From assembly GCA_963565915.1 (NCBI GenBank), contig OY751487.1, positions 310,001 through 374,000 of the forward strand: DNA of 64,000 nucleotides, in the 5' to 3' direction. Position 1 is the stretch's first letter. Each line of letters starts with the position of its first letter. This document shows, piece after piece, positions 39,837-50,340 of the stretch. A program made the position numbers and the translations under genes. The notes below the pieces were generated by a model that was given only the letters and a program-made list of their open reading frames with translations, was not told where the DNA came from and searched no databases. This DNA comes from Entoloma clypeatum. Its lineage: Eukaryota > Basidiomycota > Agaricomycetes > Agaricales > Entolomataceae.

Positions 39837-41164
39837 GCAGGCATAGTTGTGCCTTGGATATAGTATTGGAGGGAGGCTGGGTGACATGGGGTGAATGTGG
39901 TTGATGGCGAAGGCGAGTTAAGAATGAGGGTGTGAGTACAGTGTGGAGCTCAGCATGGTGAAAGAGGTATGTACCATGGAGGATGTGGGTGTACTTACTG
40001 GATGCCGAGGCAGTTGCATATGAGGGGCACACTGGAGGGGTCTGTGGGGCAATAAACAACTATGCAAGAGGGGGGCATATGAGACAGCTTTCACCCAGTG
40101 TTTGCAGTTTGTAAACTAGCATTTAGCCCAGTTCAACTAGGTAAAGTGGATCAGAGGCACTGACTAAAGCAGATGAGAACCAGTGGAAATCCAGACACAG
40201 CAGAAGTTCTGCTAATTGGGTAGGTTTTGCTGCAGAACCTACCAAATTGAGTGTGTCGGAGGAGGAAACCACCATGGCAATAACCTCCATATCACAAACA
40301 ATGGAGGGGAAGAAGTGCAAGGGAGAGCTGAGCCCTGAGCACTGAGAGCTTGGCAGAAGTTGAACTTTGTGTCATGTGTCTCCAATGTTGAATTCTGGAA
40401 AGACACAGATTGCTTTATAGAACATCTTCCACTCAACAGTTTCTTCAGATACTCTGTGAAAATAAGATTTACAATACATTGCTTTGATTGGGATACTTTC
40501 CAAGGTCTGGATTTAGAAAATGAAAAGGTCAGACAGTGGGTGCAAAAAACAGCCCCAACTTCAATTAAAACTTGCAAAATAAATGATACCGCTGTTATTG
40601 CCATTCCCATTCAAATCCATGCTGACAACAGATGTCTTGCAGATGAAGTAATTCATGCAAGGCTTTCTGGAAATTGTTAGATGAGGTATATACAATTCAG
40701 TCTGGCATTGAATTCCAATTGAATTCAAAAAAGTTGTGATTTTGCAACATCTCTGAATCCTGAATTCTAAGTACGAGGTATCAACATCAAAACATTACTT
40801 GGTCTTGAAATTAATGCTCTGGTATTCTCACATGAATTAGAAGCAGTTGAGATACATATAAGATCCCTCAATGACACAATTATGGCATTGGAGATATGTT
40901 ATATTGCCCATGTTTTTTGGAAGGTTGTGCAAGCAGACAGAGAGAAGCACTTGGCAATCCGATCCAGCCAAGAAAAATCAAAAATACCTGTTGATGCGAG
41001 GCTGAAAGGTTCTGAATCCATTAGGAGGGGCGCGGAAGCACACTTTCCATCACGGGTCCCTGGGCTAATAGCCTGATACATCGCTCTGATATATCACACT
41101 GTTGACTGTAACTACAGTCTCTCATGCATCAGCCATTTCACTGTACTGTAGTATTACAATCATA
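39837..41164. other. Non-coding region left of the Tc1 element
   Basis: No recognised gene. A 106-aa plus frame at 40360-40680 is uninterrupted but has no known motif, no intron or promoter signal, and may be chance. Confidence 0.4.
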
Positions 41165-41377
41165 CAGTGCCTTACAAAACTGATTCAATGTTTGTTGCTT
41201 TTTGAATACCTTCAAGATAACTCTGCAAAGAATACCAATTGAATTAAACCTTTGGTATATGATTGCAAGCCCTCTTCAGGGCTTTCAGAATATAAAGGAA
41301 TCATATGATTTAGATCAGAATCCATGGAGATATGATTAAATTAAATCAGCAACTCATTGAATCAGTTTTGTGAGTAC
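41165..41377. repeat. Left terminal inverted repeat with paired 17-bp motifs
   Basis: 17-bp motif at 41174-41190 (outer) and inverted at 41355-41371 (inner); likely transposase-binding sites. The inner copy lies ~150 bp before the transposase ATG. Confidence 0.8.
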
Positions 41378-41525
41378 CTATGGCAATTATCAGAATCAAA
41401 TGCTTCACTGGTTGTATGGTAACCAGTTGTCATGACTTACTGATGGAACTTGAATACGACCCTGATGGGTTGTCAAGAAAAGTTGTATAAGAAGAATCCA
41501 ACCTCAACAGCCTCCATAATTAATC

Positions 41526-42542
41526 ATGCGCCCTATCTCCTCTTCCCACAAGGAAAACATTCTTTCTCTGGCCTCCAATGGTCACTCCACTCGTCATATT
41601 GCCTCTAACCTGGGTGTCAGCCAACCAACTGTCTCCAGAGTGCTTCAGAATCTTCTTGCTCATCGCAATCTCTCTTCTGGTGGTCGTCCATCCAAGCTTT
41701 CTCCCACCAACACACAAAACATACTTTCACAAATCACCTCAGGGAGAGCCTCCAATGCTGTGCAGGCTACCAAACACATTGACACTGTCATCTCCAATCC
41801 TGTCTCCTCAGAAACTGTGAGAAGGGTTCTCAGAAAACATGAATTCAAGGCTGTAACAAAGAAGAAAAGACCTTTCTTAAAGGCCATACATCGGAAGAGG
41901 CGGTCGGCATTTGCTATGAAGCACAGGGAATGGACAGTGGAGGACTGGAAGAGGGTCATTTGGTCAGATGAGACCAAAATCAACAGGTTTGGGTCAGATG
42001 GCAAGGAATGGGTCTGGAAAAAGAAGGGTGAGGGGCTTATTGAAAGAGAGGTTCAGGGCACAGTCAAGTTTGGGGGAGGAAATATTATGGTTTGGGGTTG
42101 TATGGGTTGGGAAGGTGTGGGGAGACTTGCAGAGGTTGAGGGGAGGATGGATGCTGATCAGTATGTGTCCATTTTGGAGGACAATTTGCTGCCCAGCATG
42201 GAGGAGAGTGGAATCTCTGAAGAGGAGATCATTTTTCAGCAGGACAATGACCCCAAGCACACCTCCAAGAAGGCCAAAAAATGGATGGACAGCAAGAATA
42301 TTGCTCTGCTGGATTGGCCTGCACAGTCCCCAGACCTCAATCCTATTGAACACCTCTGGGTTCATATTAAAAGGAAGTTGAATGAATATCCAACACCACC
42401 CAAGGGAGTCTGGGAGATTTGGGACAGAGCAGCAGAGGTGTGGAATAATATAGAGCCAGAAGTGTGTCAAAACCTGATAGAAAGTATGCCAAGAAGGGTA
42501 GAGGCAGCAATCAAAGCTAAGGGGGGTAATACCAAGTACTAA
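41526..42542 (+). CDS. Tc1 transposase (DD34E)
   Basis: 338 aa, normal for the family. N-terminal helix-turn-helix (TRHI...LGVSQPTVSRVLQ, residues 22-41) and a second DNA-binding region to about 115. Catalytic D148 (WSDETKINRF), D240 (QQDNDPKHT) and E275 (DLNPIEHLW), with 34 residues between the last two. No stops. It should cut and paste the surrounding element at TA sites in the nucleus. Intact motifs and recognisable ends make current activity possible, but I cannot judge copy number. Confidence 0.95.
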   Translation: MRPISSSHKENILSLASNGHSTRHIASNLGVSQPTVSRVLQNLLAHRNLSSGGRPSKLSPTNTQNILSQITSGRASNAVQATKHIDTVISNPVSSETVRRVLRKHEFKAVTKKKRPFLKAIHRKRRSAFAMKHREWTVEDWKRVIWSDETKINRFGSDGKEWVWKKKGEGLIEREVQGTVKFGGGNIMVWGCMGWEGVGRLAEVEGRMDADQYVSILEDNLLPSMEESGISEEEIIFQQDNDPKHTSKKAKKWMDSKNIALLDWPAQSPDLNPIEHLWVHIKRKLNEYPTPPKGVWEIWDRAAEVWNNIEPEVCQNLIESMPRRVEAAIKAKGGNTKY

Positions 42543-42570
42543 AGTATAAAATACTGTATTTATTGTATAT

Positions 42571-42782
42571 ACTCACAAAACTGATTCAATGAGTCCCTGG
42601 AGTGATTTGATCATATATTGATCATTTTTTATGGGAATTACATAATTATTGCAGATTCCGAGAGTCCTGAAGCAGGGCTTTTAACTGGGTACCAATACCT
42701 TCTTTTGATTGGCATTATTTGCAAAGTTATTTTGAAGGTATTCACAAAGTAGCAAACATTGAATCAGTTTTGTGAGGTACTG
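42571..42782. repeat. Right terminal inverted repeat with paired 17-bp motifs
   Basis: Motif at 42575-42591 (inner) and inverted at 42757-42773 (outer). Confidence 0.8.
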
Positions 42783-44868
42783 TACAAATCAAACCTGGCG
42801 ATGAATGGAAGGCTGCATTCAAAACCAATCGAGGGTTGTATGAACCATTGGTTGGCTTCTTTGGACTGGCAGGCATGCCACCCACCTTTCAGGCAATGAT
42901 GAACGAAATAAGAACTTGAAGAAGGATGGTTGCTCATTTATTTGGACAACATCTTCATATTCTCAGTCAATGATGAAGACGACAACAAACAAACACTCCA
43001 CATACTCAGAAAGATGATAGAGAATGACCTCTATCTCAACCTGGAAAAATGCGAATTTGGAGTCAGACAATGCGAATACCTCGGACTCATTATCAAAGAA
43101 AATGAAATCGTAATGGACCCCGTTAAGTTATCAGGGATAGCGAAATGGCCAGAACCCGTGACAGTGAAGCAGGTCAGATCCTTCCCTGGATTTGGAAACT
43201 TCTATCAAAGATTTATTGGACACTACTCGGACATTGCCAAACCCCTGAATGATCTGACCAAAAAGGATCAGGAATGGGAATGGAATGAGGACTGCCAAAC
43301 AGCATTTGACATGTTAAAGGACAAATTTGTGGAATCACCGGTATTGTTAATGCCAAACACTGACAAACCATTCATCATAGAATCTGATGCATCCAAATGG
43401 GCGACAGGAGCAGTCCTGCGCCAGAAAGATGTGAATGGAGACTGGCACCCCTGCAGATATATATTGCACTCATTCTCTGCGGCAGAACGGAACTATGAAA
43501 TTTATGATCAGGAACTCTTGGGAATTATCCGATCACTGGAAACCTGGAGGCACTACCTCCTTGGATCACCATTTCCAACGGTTGTTCTATCAGATCACAA
43601 AAACTTGACATATTATTACTGGGAACCCCAGAAGCTGAACAGACGACAAGCACGGTGGAGGTTGTATCTCTCTGAGTTTGAGCTAAAATTGGTACACACC
43701 CCAGGAGCAAAAATAATCCAGTCGGATGCCTTGTCAAGGTGACTGGACCACATACCCAAAGAAGATACTGACAATGAAGACATTATTGTCTTACCAAATG
43801 ACATCTTTGTCAAAACAGTGGACCTTGAGCTACAAGGAGATATTCTAAAAGAAGACGGGATATTATTCTTCTGCGACAGATGTTATGTACCACCAGATGA
43901 GACTTTGCACTGGGAAATAACAAAACGATATCACGACTCCCTACCAAGCAGACATCCGGGACACCTAAAAACCCTGGAGTTGGTCAGACGAGGCTATTGG
44001 TGGCCAGGAATGTTGTGTTTGTCAAGAATTATGTTGGAGGATGTGCAACCTGCCAACAAATGAAAGTCAACACACACCCCACAAACCCTGGATTAATGCT
44101 GATCAAAGCAAAAAGACACTAGACCATTCTCCCAGACCACGATTGACTTCATCACAGACCTACCTGAAAGCAATGGGTTTGATAGTATCATGGTCGTAGT
44201 AGACCATGGTTCTATGAAGGGGGTAATTTCCATCCCTTGTACAAAAACCACCGACGCGACCCTCACTGCCAAACTTTATTTGGACCACGTGTACAGAAGA
44301 TTCAGACTCCCAGACTCTATTCTGTCTGACAGAGGGCCACAATTTGCCTCTCAAGTCTTCAGAGAACTAGGACAACTCCTAGGGATCAAACTAATGATGA
44401 GTACGGCTTACCACCCCCAAACTGATGGAGAAACGGAACAAGCAAATCAGGAACTTGAGATCTATTTCTGGATGTTCTGTTCAAACAATCCTGAAACATG
44501 GCACGATCACAACTCAACAATGGAGTTCTGTCACAATCAGAGGACCCACTCCACAATGAAATGATCCCCATTCTATCTAATGATGGGATATGAACCAAGA
44601 GACATATCATTGGCATTTGACAAGACAAACGTGCCAAGCATAGAGGAACAGCTCAAGGAACTAAAACAAGCAAGAGATGAAGCACTGGCAGCGCACAAAC
44701 TGGCCTGTCAGATGATGGCGGAAAGATCAACACGAGGCTTCACTCCGTTTGGAAAAGGAGAACAGGTGTGGCTAGAAGGAAAGAACCTCCAAATCGGATA
44801 CCTTGGTCAAGTGGATGGGATACCCATCAAGTGATAACACATGGGAATCTGAACACATACTCAACCTA
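42783..44868 (+). pseudogene. GII RT, RNase H, integrase and chromodomain
   Basis: RT begins at QIKPGDEWKAAF; the active site reads [10 protein letters not shown], where the usual YLDD has become YLDN, after a frameshift near 42915. RNase [19 protein letters not shown] and [10 protein letters not shown] end at 43741 TGA. The integrase zinc region ([20 protein letters not shown]) and core ([19 protein letters not shown]) follow with a TGA at 44562-44564 before SPFYLMMGYEP. The chromodomain LVKWMGYPSSDNTWESEH runs to the CACTG element at 44868. The stops at 43741 and 44562 are one change from CGA. Confidence 0.85.
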
Positions 44869-44987
44869 CACTGTATTGTAATATACGGTCTAGCGAACAC
44901 ATACACTGTATGGTAAATTACGGAAGCAGCGAATTCGCTAGAGCACCAGCGAATTTGCCACGGCGAACGGCGACAGAATGAAATGTG
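44869..44987. repeat. Left terminal inverted repeat of the CACTG element
   Basis: Matches the reverse complement of 50111-50229; the first ~80 bp appear identical. Confidence 0.88.
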
Positions 44988-45216
44988 GTCGGCGACCAAG
45001 TCAATGGAGCCGGCGACAAACTCAATGCAGCCGGTGACAAACTCAATGCAGCCAGCGACAAACCCAATGCAGCTGGCGACAGTCAATGCAGCCGGCGACA
45101 AACTCAATGTGGCCAGCGACAATGTCAATGTGGCCGGCAACAAACTCTATGCCCCCAGCGACAAACTCAATGCAGCCGGCAACAGTCAATGCAGCCGGCG
45201 ACAAACTCATCTGTAT
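44988..45216. repeat. Left subterminal array, ~11 units of ~21 bp
   Basis: Units of type GCCGGCGACAAACTCAATGC, some 19 bp (GCCGGCGACAGTCAATGC). They code for meaningless repeat peptides in all frames; likely protein-binding sites of the element. Confidence 0.85.
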
Positions 45217-45257
45217 ATAGTATAATGTAATAACAATGGTACCCCGCTATAGGCATA

Positions 45258-47564
45258 TCACTCTGCACCCTCGCTCTCCGATGACCCAGTATCACTCGAA
45301 CTGCCAGGGACACGCACATCAGCTAAATCTTCAGCGGTCCAAGGGCAGCGTTGGAATTGAGCCCCAGGGGCATGGGCAAAGAGCCCCGGTGAACGAGTGA
45401 GAGGGGGGGGTCCAGTTGGCTCACTATCAGAGACATCGGAGTCGACACCTTCAAGTGCGCTGGCGACGTTGGCGGCAGTAGGTGCATTGGTGACGGATCC
45501 ACTGCTGTCGCTGTCGTTGTCAGTTTTGCCGTCAGTTTTGCCGTCAGTTTTGCCGTCAGTTTTGCCGTCAGGTTCACCATCGCCGTGATTGTCACTGTCA
45601 CTGTCGCCATTATGGGTGCCGTCAGTTTCGTTGCTGCCATCAGCCTCATCATCAGCTTCATCGGAATCCTCAAGAGCTGCCAGTGCATTGTCAAATAGTG
45701 TTGACGGTGGGGGCCCGCTCTGGTCATCCTCTATGTCACTCTCCTCCTCCTCTAGGACATTCATGACAATGTCCAGAGTCTGATGATAGATTGTGGCGGA
45801 AGGAGTGACTGGGGAATCAATGGACAGTGAACACCTTATTGGCGCAACAGGCTTCGGCGAAGGGTGGCATGGTGAAGACAGTGAAGACAGTGAAGACGGC
45901 AAAGACAGCGAAGATGGCGAAGGTTTGGACGGCGAAGGGTCAGCCGGCGAATGTTGGGATGGCAAGTCAGTGTCACTCATATCCTCCAGTGTCTGCATGA
46001 CAAGGTGGAGAGGAATATCGCCTGCAGAGGTCGCTTGTTCATCACTGATATCGCCCATGGTCGACAACCTCCTGGTGATCGGCGACAGGCGATGTGGAGG
46101 TGGCCGGAGTTTGAGTTGGGGGTGACCTGGGGATTGGAGTGAAAATCGGTGAGTCACACTCGGCATCGAGAGCGGTGAGGGAAGAGGCAGGAAGAAAAGC
46201 AGCAGCGGAGTTGTCACCTGCCCCATGTGGCAGGTTGTCTGCTGGCGTGGCTGTGTCGGCTCAGCGAAGGGGGTACTCTCTGAAATGGTGGGGAATATTG
46301 AGGGTGCCGAGGTCGGTGATGAGAGATGGCGAGGCAGCGGAATGGCGACCAATCATGTCCGAGAAGGGGGCTTCTCCTGGGCCATCAGAGTCGTTACCTG
46401 CAAAACCGCCGTCGGCTATGGACTTGTCATATCCAGAATGCGGCAGCTGGTACTGGTTTTCTGCTGCTCTCACCAGCTTCCTGATGTCGTCAACTTTGAG
46501 ATCAACGCCCCAGGTCCACTTCAGGCTGGGGTGCTGCTGGTACCGGTCGTGTTCAGCCGCTGCAGTCTCCTGGATCATGGTGGCCAGATCCTGGAGGGTG
46601 ACTTTCTTGCTCCTCGGCCTACCTTTCTGTTGCGTTTGAGCGGTGGTTGATTTGCGCATCGGCTGTGAGGATGAGGGTTGGGGAGTGGCCGCCGGCGAAC
46701 CGGCGCGATTGCCAATGGTTGCCGATGGCTGATATGGTGGTCCTGCAATGTGTCCCCTTGCGGGATCCAGGGATTCAAGAGTCATGGCGTGCTCATAGAG
46801 CATGTTGAAACCACTAGCATGACAGATGGCCAAGTGCAACACATTTGCCAACGCTGTTTCCTGAGCATGAAGCCTGTTCGCCACTGCTTGGAGTTGGTGA
46901 GAGGCATCAAGGGCCACGGCGCGGTACCCCGCCGCTGCTTGAGAGTTCAGAGAGATATGGGGAGGGGGAATTGATGGATAGTCGGCAAGAGAGTGACCAG
47001 CGAATGGACCAGCGAATGGACCGGTGAATGGACCGGCAACAGTCTCGCTGCCCGGCAGGTGACCAAGCACGCCGTGGTGGACTTCGAGACACTGGGTGAG
47101 CGTGTCGACATCCAAAATCTGCTGGGGGCACTCTGGGTGGTTCCACCAGTCGAGGTGGTAGTGCGGCACAATGCCAAATTCTTGCGTCAGGTGGGAGCTC
47201 CCATCAAGCACGGCTGACCAAGGAAAATGGGGATGAGCGTTGTTTCCATATCCACCCAGATTGGTGAACGACAGTGTGCGAGTGATGATTGGAATGTCTA
47301 TTGGCACTCCAGCACTTGCCGCCAGGCCGACAAAGCGCATCGACACAGCCTATGATATGTGAGTATACAGATTATTTAATCGGCACATCAGCTTACCAGT
47401 TCCGAGGCAAGTATATCCTTCATCCACCCATGCTGATTCGCCGGTGCCCGCTGGATACTGAGCAAAGCGGCACGGAAGCGTGACTCACAGTATGCAACTA
47501 CTGTATTTGGATCGGGACGAGGAGGAGCAGTCATAAACGAAGTTGAGGTGGAGGAAGAGGGCAT
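45258..47564 (-). CDS. Gene A of the CACTG element (unknown function)
   Basis: Exon 1 47564-47397 starts MPSSSTSTSFMTAPP and holds VVAYCESRFRAALLS. A 47-bp intron (GTAAGC...CATAG) is followed by exon 2 from 47349 with DIPIITRTLSFTNLGGYG, PHFPWSAVLDG and PHYHLDWWNHPE, then GPF/FAG repeats, a helical region (LHAQETALANVLH) and a K/R-rich patch. Without further splicing it stops at 46261. A GTAACG donor (46397) and CCCCAG acceptor (46127) would join it in frame to an acidic, Asp/Ser-rich tail (46126-45258) with DGKTDGKTDGK repeats. I favour the spliced form but it is not certain. No enzymatic motif seen. I recall similar Agaricomycete hypothetical proteins. Confidence 0.6.
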
Positions 47565-47701
47565 TGTAGTTGCAATAGACTGTGGATGAGAAGAAGATGG
47601 CGGTAAATGTGACAGATAACAATGTGCTTATGCCATGTGTCACATCGTTACACATTACATGCATGTTTTTTTTCCTTATGTTATGTGTAAATGTGGAAAC
47701 A

Positions 47702-48458
47702 CTACTCAATTATCCGCACATATGACCTTGTAGTACCCGCAAATTCATCTTCAGCATCTGTCACAAGGATCTGCCACATCGCCGCCTTTCTCGCTGCATG
47801 TGCCATGAGTCCCTTCGACAACTCGTCCACCTCCATCTCCTCTGACCCCCCGCGCCGGGCTTCCCCTGTCTCCCTTGATCGCCTGCCATTCCCCTCCCCC
47901 TCCTGTTCCTTCGCTGTTTCCTTTCCCTTTGCCGTTTCCTTTCCCTTTGCTGTGTTCTTTCCCTTTGCCGTGTCCTTTCCCTTCGCCATTTCTTTTCCCT
48001 TCGCCGGTTCTTTGCCCTTCGCCGTAAGGGGGCGTGGTGTCGGACGTCCACCCGCGGCTCCTGTCAGCACATTGCTTGGCCCAGCCAATGGTGCAGTGAC
48101 AAGGGCCATTGCCTCTTGTACCCCAGGCTGTCGAACATTGCCAGGGCGAGGCATTGACCTTCCAGAAACCTGTCCTCTTTGCGCTTGTGGGCCCAGGACA
48201 CGACAAACTGATTTATCCAGGCGAACCTGGCAAACGGTGCCGCCGGTTGCCCCGCCACTTCCTTGAACAATTTCAACTGTTCGTGAAATACGTTAGAATT
48301 GGGTCAATACAACGGCTCTGGGGGTTACTCACCAACTTTCCCTTCATCCCCTTTAACCCTTCAATGATGGTCCCATCAGCCATCCCCTTGCGAATGGTGG
48401 CGTCGAAACGGGCGAAGTCGGTGACAATGTCTTCGGTCTTGCGGGGAGTAGCGGACAT
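47702..48458 (-). CDS. Gene B of the CACTG element (Lys-rich repeats)
   Basis: Start MSATPRKTEDIV at 48458. Exon 1 to 48333 (ends KGMKGKL), a 56-bp intron (GTGAGT...ACAG), exon 2 48276-48159 (KLFKEVAGQPAAPFARF, INQFVVSWAHKR), a tentative 45-bp intron (GTCAAT...CAAG) and exon 3 48114-47702. Exon 3 has AKGKE-type hexapeptide repeats (DNA unit TTTCCCTTTGCCGTTTCC) and ends in RKAAMWQILVTDAEDEF. About 218 aa. The repeats are very basic and suggest nucleic-acid or chromatin contact, but no domain is recognised. Transcribed divergently from gene C across 180 bp. Confidence 0.6.
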
Positions 48459-48638
48459 CTTGAGGGCGGTGTTGTGGAAATGTGTTGGTAGTAGGTAGGT
48501 AGATGAGTTGGAAACACGTGTAATCGCTGCTCGCCGTTGAATAAATGAACTTTTATAACACGTGACTACTTCCGCCCTGATCATTGTGATGATCGGCAAC
48601 CTAATTCCCACCCGTCGCCTTCTTTTCTGCTACTCCTC
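48459..48638. promoter_or_regulatory. Divergent promoter region between genes B and C
   Basis: 180 bp between the two start codons, containing CACGTG and TTATAA-like stretches near 48550-48565. It would drive both genes if they are co-expressed; no binding site is proven. Confidence 0.4.
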
Positions 48639-49472
48639 ATGTCTGCCCCATCCAACCAACCCCATCGTGATGTGCCGCCGGGCTATACGATAGGTACCAC
48701 CCCAGATGGGCATGAGTATCTGGTGCCAAATTTCCTTGTCCCTGCCACAGATCTGGCCCTGAACATGGCAGAGATGCAGCGCTCTCTTGATGTTGAGCAC
48801 GCCGCAGGAGGGGTGAGCTGTTCCCCTTACCACCCACCACCACATTCCTTGACTCCATCCACCTCATGTGTGCGGATGAGCATCGTCGCCGATATTTGTT
48901 GGCCGACAAGTTGTCGCCGGTCATTCACCAATGCTCTTCGCCAATGCTCTTCGCCATGCTCTTCGCCGGTTATTCGCCGTGCAGTGTTCGCCGGTCTTTT
49001 CGCCGAGCAGCCTTTTGCTATGTTTCGCCGATCAGCGGTCTTATTCATCCGGCTGACCTCCTTGCTCCTCAGCCCCTTTCTATGGAAGCCCTGTCTTCAG
49101 GCCTCATCAACCAGGGTACTGTCCCAGCACCCGCTGTACCAGTATGTCATTTCCCTCCCCTGTGTGTTTCGCTCTCACCGCTTTCTATAGGGTTTGAGCC
49201 ATAGAGAACTTCTCGCGCTTCATGCGGAGGTCAAAGCCCTCCAGGCACAGCTGGGCATCACCTACAAGGATGCTGCACACTGTCTGTACCATGCAGAGGT
49301 ACACAGGATCCACACCCTTGACACTTCCCGGCGCCAGGCGGCTGACACCCGGCGAATGGTTGATGAGATGGTCAGCAACAATATCGCCGACAGGATCATC
49401 AATATAGATCGTGGGGCAATGCAGGAACAAGATGGGGAGGGTGCAGGTGGGCGGTTGGGTGATGGGGAATAG
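48639..49472 (+). CDS. Gene C of the CACTG element (174 aa, unknown function)
   Basis: Exons 48639-48812, 49073-49141 and 49191-49472 join in phase. Exon 1: DVPPGYTIGTTPDGHEYLVP, FLVPATDLALNMAEMQ. Exon 2: MEALSSGLINQGTVPAPAVP. Exon 3: HRELLALHAEVKALQAQLG and a helical end. Intron 1 (260 bp) is filled with CGCCGG-rich sequence like the subterminal repeats; intron 2 is 49 bp with GTATGT and CTATAG. The pattern of a short 'GTTPDG...VP' start followed by a coiled helix recalls a basidiomycete transposon-associated family, but I cannot name it. Confidence 0.65.
48813..49072 (+). repeat. Intron 1 of gene C, colonised by subterminal-type repeats
   Basis: Multiple TCGCCGG/TTCGCC units and AATGCTCTTCGCC duplications. 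GTGAGC donor and CTCCTCAG acceptor remain intact. Confidence 0.65.
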
Positions 49473-49509
49473 GTACATTAGGGGTTGCAATGTAAAATAG
49501 GATAACGTG

Positions 49510-50110
49510 AAACACCTCCTGGTTTGTATCAGATGACTGTTGTCGCCGGCTTGATTCCTCGCCAACATCCTTTTGACATCCTTTCACCGACATTCTTTCG
49601 CCGATCCTTCCTTTTGCCGCCCTTCCTTTTGCCGGTCCTTCCTTTCGCCAGTGACCATCGTTTCGCTGACCATTGTTTCGCCGGTACGTGTTCGCCGTGT
49701 TGCCGGTCTCAGGACATGTCTTGTGCCGGCGACACGTCCAGGCGAGATCAATGTCTCATGCCGTGACGGACTACTCCGTCAAGATGACAACGGCAATCCT
49801 GGTGTTGGCCGCATTGAGGGCCGCATTGAGTGTTGTCGCCGGCCACCTTTCGCTGGTCCTTTTCAACCTTTTCGCCGGTGACCATTGAGTTTTTTCGCCG
49901 GCCACGTTTCATTTGAGGGTCGCCGGCTGGATTGACCTGTTGTCGCCGGCTGGATTGACATCGTCACCGGCCAACATTTGACTGTCGATTGATGTGTTGT
50001 CGCTGGCCACATTTCATTTGACTGTCGTCGGCCGATCGTTGTCGCCGGCTGCATTGACTGTCGCCGGCTGCATTGAGTTTGTCGCCGGGGGCATAGAGTT
50101 TGTTGCCGGC
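49510..50110. repeat. Right subterminal array
   Basis: Many inverted-orientation units (TTGTCGCCGGCTGCATTGA and shorter TTCGCCGG variants), more diverged and longer than the left array. Confidence 0.82.
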
Positions 50111-50229
50111 CACATTTCATTCTGTCGCTGCCCGCCGTGGCGAATTTGCTGGTGCTCTAGCGAATTCGCTGCTTCCGTAATTTACCATACAGTGTATGTG
50201 TTCGCTAGACCGTATATTACAATACAGTG
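50111..50229. repeat. Right terminal inverted repeat of the CACTG element
   Basis: Ends ...CAATACAGTG; partner of 44869-44987. Confidence 0.88.
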
Positions 50230-50340
50230 TAGGTTGACTACCTGATCTGAATCCAATTTAAAAAGAGCCCAAGAAACACTGGGATGCTACAAACAGACCC
50301 ACCACCTTTGAACCCCAACAATCCATATCCTCTCATCACT

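Larger units (their letters stand above)
41165..42782 (+). mobile_element. Tc1-type DNA transposon, apparently complete
   Basis: 1618 bp between TA dinucleotides (41163-41164, 42783-42784). Terminal inverted repeats start CAGTGCCTTAC and CAGTACCTCAC. Each ~210-bp end carries two copies of a 17-bp motif (ACAAAACTGATTCAATG), the inner copy inverted relative to the outer. The transposase frame is intact. Confidence 0.93.
44869..50229. mobile_element. 5.36-kb CACTG...CAGTG element with three spliced genes
   Basis: Perfect inverted ends for ~80 bp (CACTGTATTGTAATATACGG at both termini), similar for ~130 bp, followed by subterminal arrays of a ~21-bp unit (GCCGGCGACAAACTCAATGC). TA flanks both ends (44867-44868, 50230-50231). 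It lies in the GII chromodomain region. Such CACTG ends, short TA duplication and subterminal repeats resemble CACTA/CMC-type DNA transposons. No transposase is recognisable; instead three genes (A and B minus, C plus) fill the interior. It may be a derivative that kept only accessory genes, or these are the mobility proteins of a type I do not know. Confidence 0.85.

Noticed and set aside
39837..41164. 106-aa plus frame at 40360-40680 as a gene
   Set aside because: Uninterrupted but without motif, intron or neighbour support; left as undetermined.
44983..45230. Two ~80-aa plus frames with repeating Asn/Ala/Thr peptides
   Set aside because: Translations of the 21-bp subterminal array; all frames are open because the repeat lacks stops.
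47691..48266. 191-aa plus frame with repeated PFAVSFPFAV
   Set aside because: Antisense of the Lys-rich repeat of gene B, whose splice sites and start are coherent on the minus strand.
48273..48611. Longer start of gene B at 48611
   Set aside because: The extension is unlike the rest and would run into the divergent promoter; MSATPRKTED at 48458 is a better start.
44869..50229. Assignment of the CACTG element to KDZ or Plavaka transposons
   Set aside because: Tempting from the ends and basidiomycete context, but no transposase domain is present and I cannot confirm the gene families from sequence alone.
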